A stretch of DNA of 64,000 nucleotides from Oceanobacillus arenosus (lineage in GTDB: Bacteria > Bacillota > Bacilli > Bacillales > Amphibacillaceae). Of the stretch, positions 7,410-14,554 are shown piece by piece. The stretch spans positions 1 to 64,000 of the forward strand of contig NZ_PIOC01000024.1 in the NCBI RefSeq assembly GCF_003369575.1. Reading direction: 5' to 3'. Each line of letters opens with the position of its first letter. The first letter of the stretch is position 1. The notes beneath the pieces are model-generated. The model made no database searches, was not told the origin of the DNA, and was given only the letters and a program-made list of their open reading frames with translations. The position numbers and the translations under genes are program-made.

Positions 7410-9615
7410 CACTAGGTGGTGGGCACATCTTAGCAACTACGGGCTTTATCAATCCCTCTTCTCCTGCTCTTATTATATTTATGGAATGAAATTTCTTCAA
7501 CTTCAATCCGTCTTCAACTGTAAAAGGCGCTATCTCTTCTTTTAAATCGGAAAATGTTTTTTTGCTACTCGAATACAAATGATAGTGAGGTCCTGCAGAT
7601 TTAATTATTTCAGCCAAATTGCGTGGTATTTGCTCCCAACTATGAAACATCCATACATAACCAACACGCCATTTCCTACTTTCGACTGCAGCTGATTTCC
7701 ATGTCCTGGCTGATTTCAAGAATTGATGGGGCTCATCAAAAACAATAAAGAAGGGGAATTGATTCGACTCTTTACGCAAGGTCATGGCCAAGTCTATTTT
7801 CGTAGACAACAGATTAACAATAATGTCTACGGCTTCTGGTCCTAATTCAGATTTAGGAACATCAATTATAAATGCCTTCCTTTGACCCATTAGTTCAACC
7901 ATATCAATAGATTGATCGGATTCCATGCATTCGGCTAAGTATTCATCGCCAATGATGGTATCTAATCGATTGAGTATAGGGGCTAGTATTTGCGCTTTCT
8001 TCCCCGCGCTCATTCCGTCAAAATCCGCCATTGTCATTTTGTGAATTCCATCTTTCATTGATTCAATAACGTTCTTTCTATATTCTTCATCCTCAAATAT
8101 TCGGATTATCTCGGATAGTTTTCCAGTTTGCATGGCGATAACTGCAGCACGAATATATCTTGATGTTTGGGCGCCGGCTTCATCCGTAGTCGTATTGAAA
8201 AATCCTATTATTGTATTGGCCAGTCTGTTTTTGGCTCTAGATGAATGTTTAACTTCGCACCAATCCAAAGATATAGGATCACTGCCTAACTTAATTCTTT
8301 CAACCTTATTACCTGGCAATGCGGCAGCAACTTCGTTTCCTATTTCTCCTTTGGCTGGATCTATTGCCAATGCGCCAAAACCATTATTAACCGATTCTAC
8401 TATCCAATTAGCACCGAAAGTTGTTTTCCCACTTCCCATCCCGCCTATAGCAGTTCGTGGTAAGCATAATTCATCCCAGTTGTTAATAGGCATGTATATG
8501 GGTTGTTTCTTGCCTTTAAACGTTACCTCACCTAACGAAATACCGCCTTTTTTAATAATATCTGGTATATCTATTTCCTTTCCTGTTACTGTTTCAATGA
8601 TGGGATATTCATCTTGCAGTGTTCTTTGTGGTAGCTTAATAAAATGTTTGATTTCTGGTGGCGTGATTATCTGTCTCCTCCCAAAAATGAACGGTACAGA
8701 AATATGACGGCTTGTCACTTTAAGGATGAATTTACCCATACGATGTGGTTTAATCATCTTTTCTTTTAATTCGTTATCTTGATTTAATTGCTTTAATGCT
8801 AAGTTCAACCCTCTAGCAATCCTTCTTTTTCTCCTTTCATCCTGTGACTGCACAATGAATCGTAATGTAAAATCAAATCCGAGGTGACTTGTTTTCATTT
8901 CCGTTGATTTATGAAATTCCTTTTTAGTCCATCGTTTCGAAGGTTTCCTTTCAAATTCTTCTCGCTCTTTTTCTGCATCCTTATACCAATGTTCCTCTGC
9001 TGATTGAATACCGAACTGGATAAACACTTGATCCAATCCTTGCATAAAACGTGATATTTCCAATATTTCCTCGAGTGGTATCTGCTGCATTGTTTTGTCC
9101 GTTTTTAATGATAGGAAGAAGGGGTACTTTAATTTATAATCATAGGCTAAACAGTCATTAGCTTTGAGTTGTTCTTTTCTCTTTTTCTCCTGGAGAGTAA
9201 CGTTTTTCCAAGTTACTTGTGCTTGCTGCTTAATGGTATCGTATAGCGCATCATTGGTAGTAATAAAGGTTTGAAAAGAATCTTTAGTAATGGAAGTTTC
9301 AAAGAACACTCTGTCTGGGTCACTTATTTTCCCGCTAGCGAAGCGTTCAAACAGTTCAGCATATGAATCTGCCAATATGTCCGAAAACTGCTCTATCCTG
9401 TCATTTTTGACGTTAGAGTGTGGGACGATTTGAAATGTCTTATATGGAGATTGTTTGATTTGCTTATTTTGGATTAGCTTTAAAGGTACTCTTTTACCGT
9501 TTACTTTTGCTTCCAATTTTGGCTTAGGTTTATATATGGTTGGGAAATCCTTCAATGGTTGAATTAAATTCGGAAATCGGATTTTTATTGTAGATCCTTG
9601 CATAACTACATCCAC
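7387..9615 (-). CDS. HerA/VirB4-type ATPase (conjugation-like) in prophage
   Basis: 742 residues. Walker A GGMGSGKTT at 391-399 and Walker B FFIVFDEPH at about 622-630 belong to the HerA-FtsK ATPases (DUF87, VirB4/TraG-like) that move DNA or protein across membranes or along DNA. After Walker A, ALAIDPAKGE resembles the 'D-PKGE' step seen in TraG/VirB4-like ATPases. The N-terminal 380 residues are not assigned; they contain a segment like the pre-ATPase domain of VirB4 proteins. Start GTG 9615 has GGAGGTG upstream. It forms an operon with two small membrane proteins, which suggests a membrane-bound motor. Exact substrate is unknown. Confidence 0.8.
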   Translation of the reverse strand: MDVVMQGSTIKIRFPNLIQPLKDFPTIYKPKPKLEAKVNGKRVPLKLIQNKQIKQSPYKTFQIVPHSNVKNDRIEQFSDILADSYAELFERFASGKISDPDRVFFETSITKDSFQTFITTNDALYDTIKQQAQVTWKNVTLQEKKRKEQLKANDCLAYDYKLKYPFFLSLKTDKTMQQIPLEEILEISRFMQGLDQVFIQFGIQSAEEHWYKDAEKEREEFERKPSKRWTKKEFHKSTEMKTSHLGFDFTLRFIVQSQDERRKRRIARGLNLALKQLNQDNELKEKMIKPHRMGKFILKVTSRHISVPFIFGRRQIITPPEIKHFIKLPQRTLQDEYPIIETVTGKEIDIPDIIKKGGISLGEVTFKGKKQPIYMPINNWDELCLPRTAIGGMGSGKTTFGANWIVESVNNGFGALAIDPAKGEIGNEVAAALPGNKVERIKLGSDPISLDWCEVKHSSRAKNRLANTIIGFFNTTTDEAGAQTSRYIRAAVIAMQTGKLSEIIRIFEDEEYRKNVIESMKDGIHKMTMADFDGMSAGKKAQILAPILNRLDTIIGDEYLAECMESDQSIDMVELMGQRKAFIIDVPKSELGPEAVDIIVNLLSTKIDLAMTLRKESNQFPFFIVFDEPHQFLKSARTWKSAAVESRKWRVGYVWMFHSWEQIPRNLAEIIKSAGPHYHLYSSSKKTFSDLKEEIAPFTVEDGLKLKKFHSINIIRAGEEGLIKPVVAKMCPPPSEKIAPAS

Positions 9616-9750
9616 TTAAAACACCTCCGATATGGCCTTTATTGTTTCCATTAGACCGACTAACTTTCCTTCGGGTGCTTCTACTGTTTGGTAAAGAGCG
9701 TAGATTGTACCTATTATAAATCCGAATATTAATCCTCCAAAGAATCTCAT
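9616..9750 (-). CDS. 44-residue membrane protein in ATPase operon
   Basis: ATG at 9750, ribosome site GGAG about 10 bases upstream. Begins MRFFGGLIFGFIIGTIYAL: a single membrane helix with Gly spacing, then a short acidic cytosolic or outer tail. The ATG overlaps the stop of the upstream gene by one base (TAATG) and the stop abuts the ATPase GTG, so the three genes are translationally coupled. No family recognised. Confidence 0.65.
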   Translation of the reverse strand: MRFFGGLIFGFIIGTIYALYQTVEAPEGKLVGLMETIKAISEVF

Positions 9751-10169
9751 TATTGACTCACTCCATTTCTAACGTTTTGAAATGCTTCTGTTAAAGCTTC
9801 ATTAAGCAATGTCCCTACAATAGCAACTAACATTAGTAAGCTTGGTACTAAGAACACCCCACCAACAACCATAGCCGTGGTTTTCAAGGTGGTAGTCCCC
9901 ATTCTCCTTTTAAACCCTAGAAGGATAAAACCGGCTAAAGCGAAGAGGATTCCAAGGCCTAATGCAATATCTTGAAATACATGTGTTAATGGGCGCATGC
10001 TTTCATAAAAGCTTTCTGCATGAACCGATTGAGCAAACAAAACTCCTGAAGCAGTCCAAACCATCATTGCGAATTTCTTAATCTTATTTGATTTCATTAA
10101 CACAATTACTTCATCATCAATGGGGCGATCCGTATCAAACCAATAATCACCGTTTAATTTAACAATCAT
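9750..10169 (-). CDS. VirB2/TrbC-like small membrane protein
   Basis: 139 residues. A signal-peptide-like segment (from MKSNKIKKF, residue 25, to SVHA-ES, about residue 52) is followed by two hydrophobic helices (about 67-85 and 95-122) joined by a short basic loop (FKRRMG). This layout is that of VirB2/TrbC pilins or of the small conjugation pore proteins of Gram-positive systems. The ribosome site GGAGGG favours the upstream Met (10169), giving 24 extra residues before the signal; start at residue 25 is possible. Together with the ATPase it suggests a reduced transfer-like or membrane pump module; function not proven. Confidence 0.6.
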   Translation of the reverse strand: MIVKLNGDYWFDTDRPIDDEVIVLMKSNKIKKFAMMVWTASGVLFAQSVHAESFYESMRPLTHVFQDIALGLGILFALAGFILLGFKRRMGTTTLKTTAMVVGGVFLVPSLLMLVAIVGTLLNEALTEAFQNVRNGVSQ

Positions 10170-10192
10170 CTTTATCCCTCCAATGTATAATT

Positions 10193-10208
10193 GCTCCCGA
10201 ATGGGTGC
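10193..10208. promoter_or_regulatory. Operator-like site 1 (GCTCCC-GAAT-GGGTGC)
   Basis: Near-dyad of 6-base arms around GAAT, 24 bases upstream of the VirB2-like gene's start. Its right part CGAATGGGTGCAT recurs exactly at 10512-10524, also upstream of a minus-strand gene, suggesting a shared regulator. Confidence 0.45.
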
Positions 10209-10237
10209 ATAATAGATGTAAAGAGAGGTGATTCAGT

Positions 10238-10303
10238 ATGTTGCCATGGATACTAATTGCAGCAGGAGCTGCGCTTATCACTTATTCCCAACTTCCACTT
10301 TGA
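10238..10303 (+). CDS. Possible 21-residue membrane peptide
   Basis: GAGAGGTGA sits 6 bases before ATG 10238; the frame gives MLPWILIAAGAALITYSQLPL then TGA. It is a single hydrophobic helix. Its 3' end overlaps the end of the convergent gene (10278-10451) by 26 bases. Such layouts occur in small toxin or holin-like peptides, but there is no further support; it could be chance. Confidence 0.3.
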   Translation: MLPWILIAAGAALITYSQLPL

Positions 10304-10451
10304 TAACATCACGTTTGTATTTTAAATCTTTAGCAATTAGTGATTTTGCATATCCTGAGAAATTTTTAATATCTTTGACGTGTTCAAAAAGGTACCTTTC
10401 ACCAGGGTTATCAAGATTGAATGAAATCGGCTTATTCTTCATCGTTGTCAT
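10278..10451 (-). CDS. Small plasmid/ICE-type protein, RHH-like
   Basis: 57 residues from ATG 10451, which has GGGAGGT 7 bases upstream (five codons shorter than the longest frame). ISFNLDNPGERYLFEHVKD followed by NFSGYAKSLIAKDL has the strand-helix-helix look of small ribbon-helix-helix proteins met on Firmicutes plasmids and conjugative elements. It lies between the XRE gene and the ATPase operon on the same strand and may regulate the module. Family assignment is by resemblance only. Confidence 0.5.
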   Translation of the reverse strand: MTTMKNKPISFNLDNPGERYLFEHVKDIKNFSGYAKSLIAKDLKYKRDVIKVEVGNK

Positions 10452-10506
10452 GTAATTACCTCCCATGTCATGCTATTAAATGATATGGGATTACATTGCA
10501 TTTTAT

Positions 10507-10522
10507 GCACACGAATGGGTGC
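10507..10522. promoter_or_regulatory. Operator-like site 2 (GCACAC-GAAT-GGGTGC)
   Basis: Second copy of the near-dyad at 10193, about 55 bases upstream of the small RHH-like gene. Both sites have arm matches of 5 of 6 around GAAT. Confidence 0.45.
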
Positions 10523-10544
10523 ATTTTAAAAAATAAAAAACCGC

Positions 10545-10730
10545 CTATTTTGGCGGCCATATATCATATACGGTTTTCCCGAAGAAATCAGCTATTTTAT
10601 AAGCATGATCTATCTTGGGTAAACGTTCATTATCTTTATAACGTCTTATTGTATTTCTATGTATTCCGGTTTTATCAGCTAAACGCGTAATATCCCCAGG
10701 TCTTAATATTTCGTTTAACCTACATTCCAT
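10545..10730 (-). CDS. XRE/Cro-CI family repressor-like protein
   Basis: 61 residues from ATG 10730 (GAGGTGG 6 bases upstream; GTG 10739 overlaps that site). A complete helix-turn-helix: ITRLADKTGIHRNTIRRYKDN, then LPKIDHAYKIADFFGKTVYDIW as in Cro/CI and SinR-like proteins. With no dimerisation domain it is Cro-sized. It is the first gene of the leftward group and may control the ATPase operon; the palindrome ACATGACATGT lies upstream of its start. Confidence 0.85.
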   Translation of the reverse strand: MECRLNEILRPGDITRLADKTGIHRNTIRRYKDNERLPKIDHAYKIADFFGKTVYDIWPPK

Positions 10731-10780
10731 GTCATCCACCTCAATTAGATATTCGTGATTGGTGGCGTGATTCCTTCATA

Positions 10781-10791
10781 ACATGACATGT
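10781..10791. promoter_or_regulatory. Candidate XRE operator ACATGACATGT
   Basis: An 11-base palindrome with central A, about 50 bases upstream of the XRE start. The core CATGACAT (or its complement) recurs at 10464-10472 and 10728-10735, i.e. before the next gene and at the XRE start itself. Confidence 0.4.
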
Positions 10792-10910
10792 ATTATAGGG
10801 TTATTTAAAAAAGTGTATTAAAGTCCTATAAGAACTGTTTGCCTACGCTACACAGTTTATGCGGGCGAGAGTATATTTAGAACTCATTTTATAAAAAAGG
10901 AGAAATTAAT

Positions 10911-11090
10911 ATGTTTTATGCAATTGGGTTGATAACAGGAATAATCATAGGTTATTTTATAAACAGTGTAATCCGTATTTTAAAGAAAGGATTGAATTTT
11001 AAAGTAATCGGGTATGTTTTTAGCATTCGTAAAGTTAATAAAGTAGAAGTGATTGACGCGAAGAAAAAATACAAGAAAATGCACATTTGA
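10911..11090 (+). CDS. 59-residue membrane protein
   Basis: AAGGAGA 7 bases before ATG 10911. One N-terminal membrane helix (YAIGLITGIIIGYFI), then a basic, hydrophilic tail rich in Lys (DAKKKYKKMHI). Transcribed divergently from the XRE gene. No family recognised. The Gly-rich helix resembles that of the 44-residue protein at 9616-9750 in style, not in sequence. Confidence 0.6.
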   Translation: MFYAIGLITGIIIGYFINSVIRILKKGLNFKVIGYVFSIRKVNKVEVIDAKKKYKKMHI

Positions 11091-11093
11091 TGA

Positions 11094-11121
11094 AAAGAGA
11101 GGGGAATAAATCCCTTCTCTT
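11094..11121. terminator. Terminator hairpin between two small genes
   Basis: AAGAGAGGGGA and TCCCTTCTCTT pair at 10 of 11 positions around a 5-base loop. The T tract is weak on the plus strand, so it may act for both convergent genes with the flanking A/T. Confidence 0.5.
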
Positions 11122-11122
11122 A

Positions 11123-11281
11123 TTAATTTCTTACAGTTATTAATTTATTGTCGATATAAAAATCCGTCTTATACTCAACGCCTTTATCACGTAATTCTTT
11201 TTCATAATCAGCTACTTTCCAATCCACAAATAAAAATGCTAACGTGTTTCCTTCTTTATCCATTATGTGCCACATTTTCAT
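11123..11281 (-). CDS. 52-residue hypothetical prophage protein
   Basis: ATG at 11281 with AAAGGGTGA 6 bases upstream. MKMWHIMDKEGNTLAFLFVDW then a helical charged part and a beta-like end (DFYIDNKLITVRN). Predicted soluble. No family recognised. It is the last gene before the prophage right end and points away from comFA, so it does not drive the comFA remnant. Confidence 0.6.
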   Translation of the reverse strand: MKMWHIMDKEGNTLAFLFVDWKVADYEKELRDKGVEYKTDFYIDNKLITVRN

Positions 11282-11339
11282 TTTATATCACCCTTTCTAC
11301 CCATCTACATATCATATTGTCAATTCTACGTATTCATGA

Positions 11340-12314
11340 CTTGCTACTTGTGGAGCAGGAAAAACCGAGATGCTTTTTCCTGGAATAACCGAAGCATTAA
11401 AGCTTGGAATGCGGATTTGTATTGCAACACCGAGGGCTGATGTTGTTCGCGAGCTTAAACCAAGAATTCTACAAGCATTTGCAAATGTAACGGTTCAGGC
11501 ATTGTATGGGGGGAGTGAGGAAAAAGAGGCGACAGCCCAGCTTATCATTGCAACAACCCACCAATTATTACGATTCAAAGATGCATTCGACCTATTAATT
11601 ATTGATGAAATTGATGCATTTCCTTATCATGCAGATCCATCATTACCGTTTGCGGCGAATCGAGCGAAAGCGGTACATGGAACAATGCTTTACTTAACGG
11701 CGACCCCAAGAAAGGAACAAAAGATGCGATTGAATCGAAAGCAGCTCCCGCATGTTTTTGTCCCGGCTCGCTTCCATGGACATCCCCTACCAATTCCGAA
11801 AATGACCATGACCTTTTCATTAAAAAAAAATTTAAAAAACAATCAAGCCCCGGCAACTTTTCTCGCTTGGACACGAAAGCGACAAAACCCTACTAGACAA
11901 TTACTCATCTTCGTGCCAACGATTCGTTTAGCAGAAAAATTGCAGGAGAATCTAACGAGCCTGTTACTTAAAGAACAAATAATAGCAACGAAAGATAAAT
12001 TGCTTTTTGTCCATGCAGGTGATTCGAACCGTGAGGAAAAGGTGACTCAATTTAGGAGGAAGGAGCTATCTGTATTAATTACGACAACGATTTTGGAAAG
12101 AGGTGTTACTTTTCCCTCTGTGGATGTGGTGATTTTTGATGCGGGTCATATGGTGTTTGATGAAGCGGCGCTTGTACAAATTGCTGGAAGGGCTGGCAGG
12201 AGTGCAGATGATCCAACTGGTGAAGTGATTTTCTTTCATGATGGGAAAACGGAGGCGATGGTACAGGCGATTCAATCGATAAACATGATGAATAAGCGGG
12301 GAGGATTTTCATGA
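11340..12314 (+). pseudogene. comFA: comFA 3' part, split by the prophage
   Basis: ComFA is the cytosolic DEAD-like ATPase that drives uptake of single-stranded DNA in competence. The frame starts at Walker A (TCGAGKTEM, 11346-11372) and carries the DEID box (LLIIDEID), the TATPR motif, and the GRAGRS motif VI, to a normal end. The zinc-finger N-terminal domain is missing; TGA 11337-11339 and phage sequence replace it. The first ATG (11370) has no ribosome site. The remaining 300-plus codons are intact, which fits a recent or reversible insertion. Precise excision would restore the gene. Confidence 0.9.
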
Positions 12315-12994
12315 TGGAATGCCTATGGTGCGGGAGAGCTATCATGCTAGACATAACTTGGACGAATTTATTTATGCCAGAAAAGCCGAGACCATTATGT
12401 AGTATATGTGAAGGGGAATTGGACCGATTAGATGGAAAGCGCTGCAGGAACTGTAGTAGAAGGTCGGAAGCGGAGATTTGCTCCAATTGTAGTTGGTGGA
12501 TAGAGCATCCATTAAGAAACTCGATTGCACTTAATTATTCGATTTTCACTTATAATCCATTTATCCAGGAGATTATTGCAAAATGGAAATACCGTGGTGA
12601 TTATGTGCTAGGAAATGTATTTCAGTCCTATATTATTGAGGAGTTCCGGAAGAACCTTTCCTTTTTGAAGAAGGATGCAATTATTATTCCCATCCCCTTA
12701 AGTGAAGAGCGATTACAGGAGCGAGGTTTTAATCAGGCGAAGCAGTTAGCGGGATTTTTACCAATGGAGATGTCTGAGTGTCTAACGCGGGTTCATGGAG
12801 AAAAGCAATCGAAAAAAACAAGAATGGAACGAATCGAATCGGAAAATCCATTTTTTATCAAAGAAACGCTTCAAAAACCAGTGATTCTTGTCGATGATAT
12901 ATATACAACAGGTACAACATTAAGACATGCAGCAAGTTTGTTAAAGGACAATGGCTGTCCGAAAGTTTATGCCTTTACGTTGATACGAGGATAA
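12311..12994 (+). CDS. comFC: ComFC, competence phosphoribosyltransferase-like protein
   Basis: 227 residues. N-terminal zinc-binding Cys pairs (CLWCG, CSIC, CRNC, CSNC) and a C-terminal PRT fold with the PRPP loop VILVDDIYTTGTT. Works with ComFA in DNA uptake. ATG overlaps the comFA stop (ATGA), so normally it is coupled to comFA; with comFA split, its transcription depends on what crosses from the prophage. comFB, found between the two genes in Bacillus subtilis, is absent. Confidence 0.93.
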   Translation: MMECLWCGRAIMLDITWTNLFMPEKPRPLCSICEGELDRLDGKRCRNCSRRSEAEICSNCSWWIEHPLRNSIALNYSIFTYNPFIQEIIAKWKYRGDYVLGNVFQSYIIEEFRKNLSFLKKDAIIIPIPLSEERLQERGFNQAKQLAGFLPMEMSECLTRVHGEKQSKKTRMERIESENPFFIKETLQKPVILVDDIYTTGTTLRHAASLLKDNGCPKVYAFTLIRG

Positions 12995-13004
12995 GATTTT
13001 GGTA

Positions 13005-13093
13005 GGTAGGTAAGAAAGGATAACGACTTTCTTACTACATAAGTGCAACTAAGGCTGTCACCCAAAGGCTTGGGTTAAACCTAAGTCTTCTAA
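13005..13093. repeat. Dispersed repeat family A, copy 1
   Basis: Contains TAAGAAAG...CTTTCTTA and GTGCAACTAAGG with a second hairpin around the CACCCAAAGG core, ending TCTTCTAA. A second, degenerate GTGCAACTAAG unit follows at 13120. Compare 41470, 43622 and 57742. Confidence 0.75.
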
Positions 13094-13149
13094 AAAAAAA
13101 CGATGTTAAATTAATCGGTGCAACTAAGATTGCTATTAAATGAAATGGC

Positions 13150-13179
13150 TAAATCTTAGTTTACTAATCGTGATATAAT
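13150..13179 (+). promoter_or_regulatory. Promoter of yvyF-flgM operon
   Basis: Extended -10 TGATATAAT (13171-13179) fits SigA. The same bases also form a SigD-like site: TAAA (13150-13153), 15 bases, then CGTGATAT, 5 of 8 to the flagellar consensus. In B. subtilis this operon has both kinds of control. Confidence 0.5.
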
Positions 13180-13200
13180 GACTGAAATGAGGGATTGATA

Positions 13201-13629
13201 ATGGCAGAATTAGCGAATTGCTCACGTTGTGGAAATCTTTTTCTTAAAGGGATACGTGACATCTGTCAGAATTGCTACAAGGAAGAAGAGGCAGCATTCC
13301 AAACGGTATTTAAGTTTTTGCAAGTACAAAAAAATAGAACGGCAACAATGATAGAAATCGTAGAAGCAACAAATGTTGACGAAAGCTATATTACAAAATT
13401 TGTGAAAGAAAAACGGTTGTTACCATCCCACTTTCCAAATCTCTCCTATCCATGTGAAAGATGTGGAAACGGTATTACGACAGGAAAGCTTTGTCACAAT
13501 TGCCAAGAAGAGCTTAAAAAAGAGCTCGCAATCCATGACGAAATTGAAACAATCTCGGAAGAAAGACGCATAAAAGAAAAGCAAGAGACGAATACCTATT
13601 ATGCATTTAATAAACATAAACGAAATTAA
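13201..13629 (+). CDS. yvyF: YvyF flagellar operon protein
   Basis: 142 residues from ATG 13201 (GAGGG 7 bases upstream; TTG 13195 less likely). Two zinc-ribbon-like Cys clusters (CSRCG / CQNC at the start; CERCG / CHNC near residue 85) flank a winged-helix-like middle (MIEIVEATNVDESYITKFV). This is the YvyF / TIGR03826 family found just before flgM; its role in flagellar gene control is not settled. Confidence 0.85.
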   Translation: MAELANCSRCGNLFLKGIRDICQNCYKEEEAAFQTVFKFLQVQKNRTATMIEIVEATNVDESYITKFVKEKRLLPSHFPNLSYPCERCGNGITTGKLCHNCQEELKKELAIHDEIETISEERRIKEKQETNTYYAFNKHKRN

Positions 13630-13712
13630 TGCTTCATTATTGGAGTTGTTTTTCCGATAGTAATAATAAGCGAATAAGGAACGAAAGATAAAACAAAGAG
13701 GGGTGTGCTGAT

Positions 13713-13973
13713 ATGAAAATTAATGGTCCAAATCAATCAAACTTTAATCCATATAAAAATATAATGCAGAAACAAGCAGAGATTCAAAAGACAGTAAACA
13801 AACAGGATCAAGTTGAAATATCCAGCCATGCGAAACAATTGCAAGAAAATGGAAAGCCGAATGAAAAGCGAGCTGCATATGTTCAGGAGATTAAAAATGC
13901 AATCGCCACTGGAGATTATAAAGTAGAGGCCGAGAAAGTGGCAGATAAAATGATTAAATTTTGGTCGAAATAA
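13713..13973 (+). CDS. flgM: FlgM, anti-SigD factor
   Basis: 86 residues. Binds SigD until the hook is finished. The N-terminal MKINGPN and the C-terminal sigma-binding helices (VQEIKNAIATGDYKVEAEKVADKMI) are typical. Strong ribosome site GGGGTG upstream. First of the string flgM-flgN-flgK-flgL. Confidence 0.93.
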   Translation: MKINGPNQSNFNPYKNIMQKQAEIQKTVNKQDQVEISSHAKQLQENGKPNEKRAAYVQEIKNAIATGDYKVEAEKVADKMIKFWSK

Positions 13974-14005
13974 TCCGTTTTGATTCTAAAAAGGAGGACA
14001 ATCAA

Positions 14006-14497
14006 TTGTCCGTACAAACAATTATTCAATCATTAGAAAGCTTAGTACATGTGCATGAAGCGTTACTAGTGATTTCTCAAGAAAAAACAGAAATCGTGAA
14101 GGATGGATCTGTTGATAAATTGCAGGCTTTACTTGTAAAAGAGCGGAAACAAATTCGACTGTTAGAGCAGGCGGAGATAAAACGACAAGAAAGTGTAACA
14201 GCATGGGCGAAAAATAGTAAGATCCCGGTTGAAAATGCGACGATCACAACGATGCTGGAAACAATCGAAGACGGGGCGGAGCAAGAAGCATTGGCAGCAA
14301 TCACGACAGATTTGACCAACTTGATTACAAAGTTGAAACAACAGGAACAGCTGAATCAAGCATTGCTAAACCAGTCCATGCAGTTTGTGCAGCTTTCATT
14401 AGATATGTTGAACCCATCGATTAATAATTTGAATTATGGTAGCAAAAGTAAAGAAGCAGGGTCTACAAATAGATCCTTATTTGATTCACAAGCATAG
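14006..14497 (+). CDS. flgN: FlgN-like export chaperone for FlgK/FlgL
   Basis: 163 residues from TTG 14006, chosen because AAGGAGG lies 8 bases upstream; the longer frame overlaps flgM without a ribosome site. All-helical, Gln/Glu-rich coiled coil typical of FlgN (YvyG) chaperones that guard hook-junction proteins FlgK and FlgL before export. Its position directly before flgK supports this. Confidence 0.88.
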   Translation: MSVQTIIQSLESLVHVHEALLVISQEKTEIVKDGSVDKLQALLVKERKQIRLLEQAEIKRQESVTAWAKNSKIPVENATITTMLETIEDGAEQEALAAITTDLTNLITKLKQQEQLNQALLNQSMQFVQLSLDMLNPSINNLNYGSKSKEAGSTNRSLFDSQA

Positions 14498-14554
14498 ATT
14501 GAATCGGTGAATAAACGAATATAAGATAAACTAACGGTTTAAAGGAGTAATCGT

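Larger units (their letters stand above)
1..11342. mobile_element. Prophage, right-hand part, integrated in comFA
   Basis: Tail, holin and endolysin genes run rightward, followed by accessory genes (uvrX, yolD-like, ATPase module, XRE regulator) in mixed orientation and many very small genes. The right boundary is placed where reading into comFA starts: upstream of the Walker A codons the comFA frame meets a stop (TGA 11337-11339) and unrelated sequence. No integrase or recombinase is seen here, so it must lie left of the window with the comFA 5' half. The exact attachment core cannot be set with one junction only; it should fall around 11340-11355. Confidence 0.85.

Noticed and set aside
8132-8707. 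191-codon plus-strand frame opposite the ATPase gene
   Set aside because: Shadow of a well-supported gene with conserved Walker motifs; no ribosome site.
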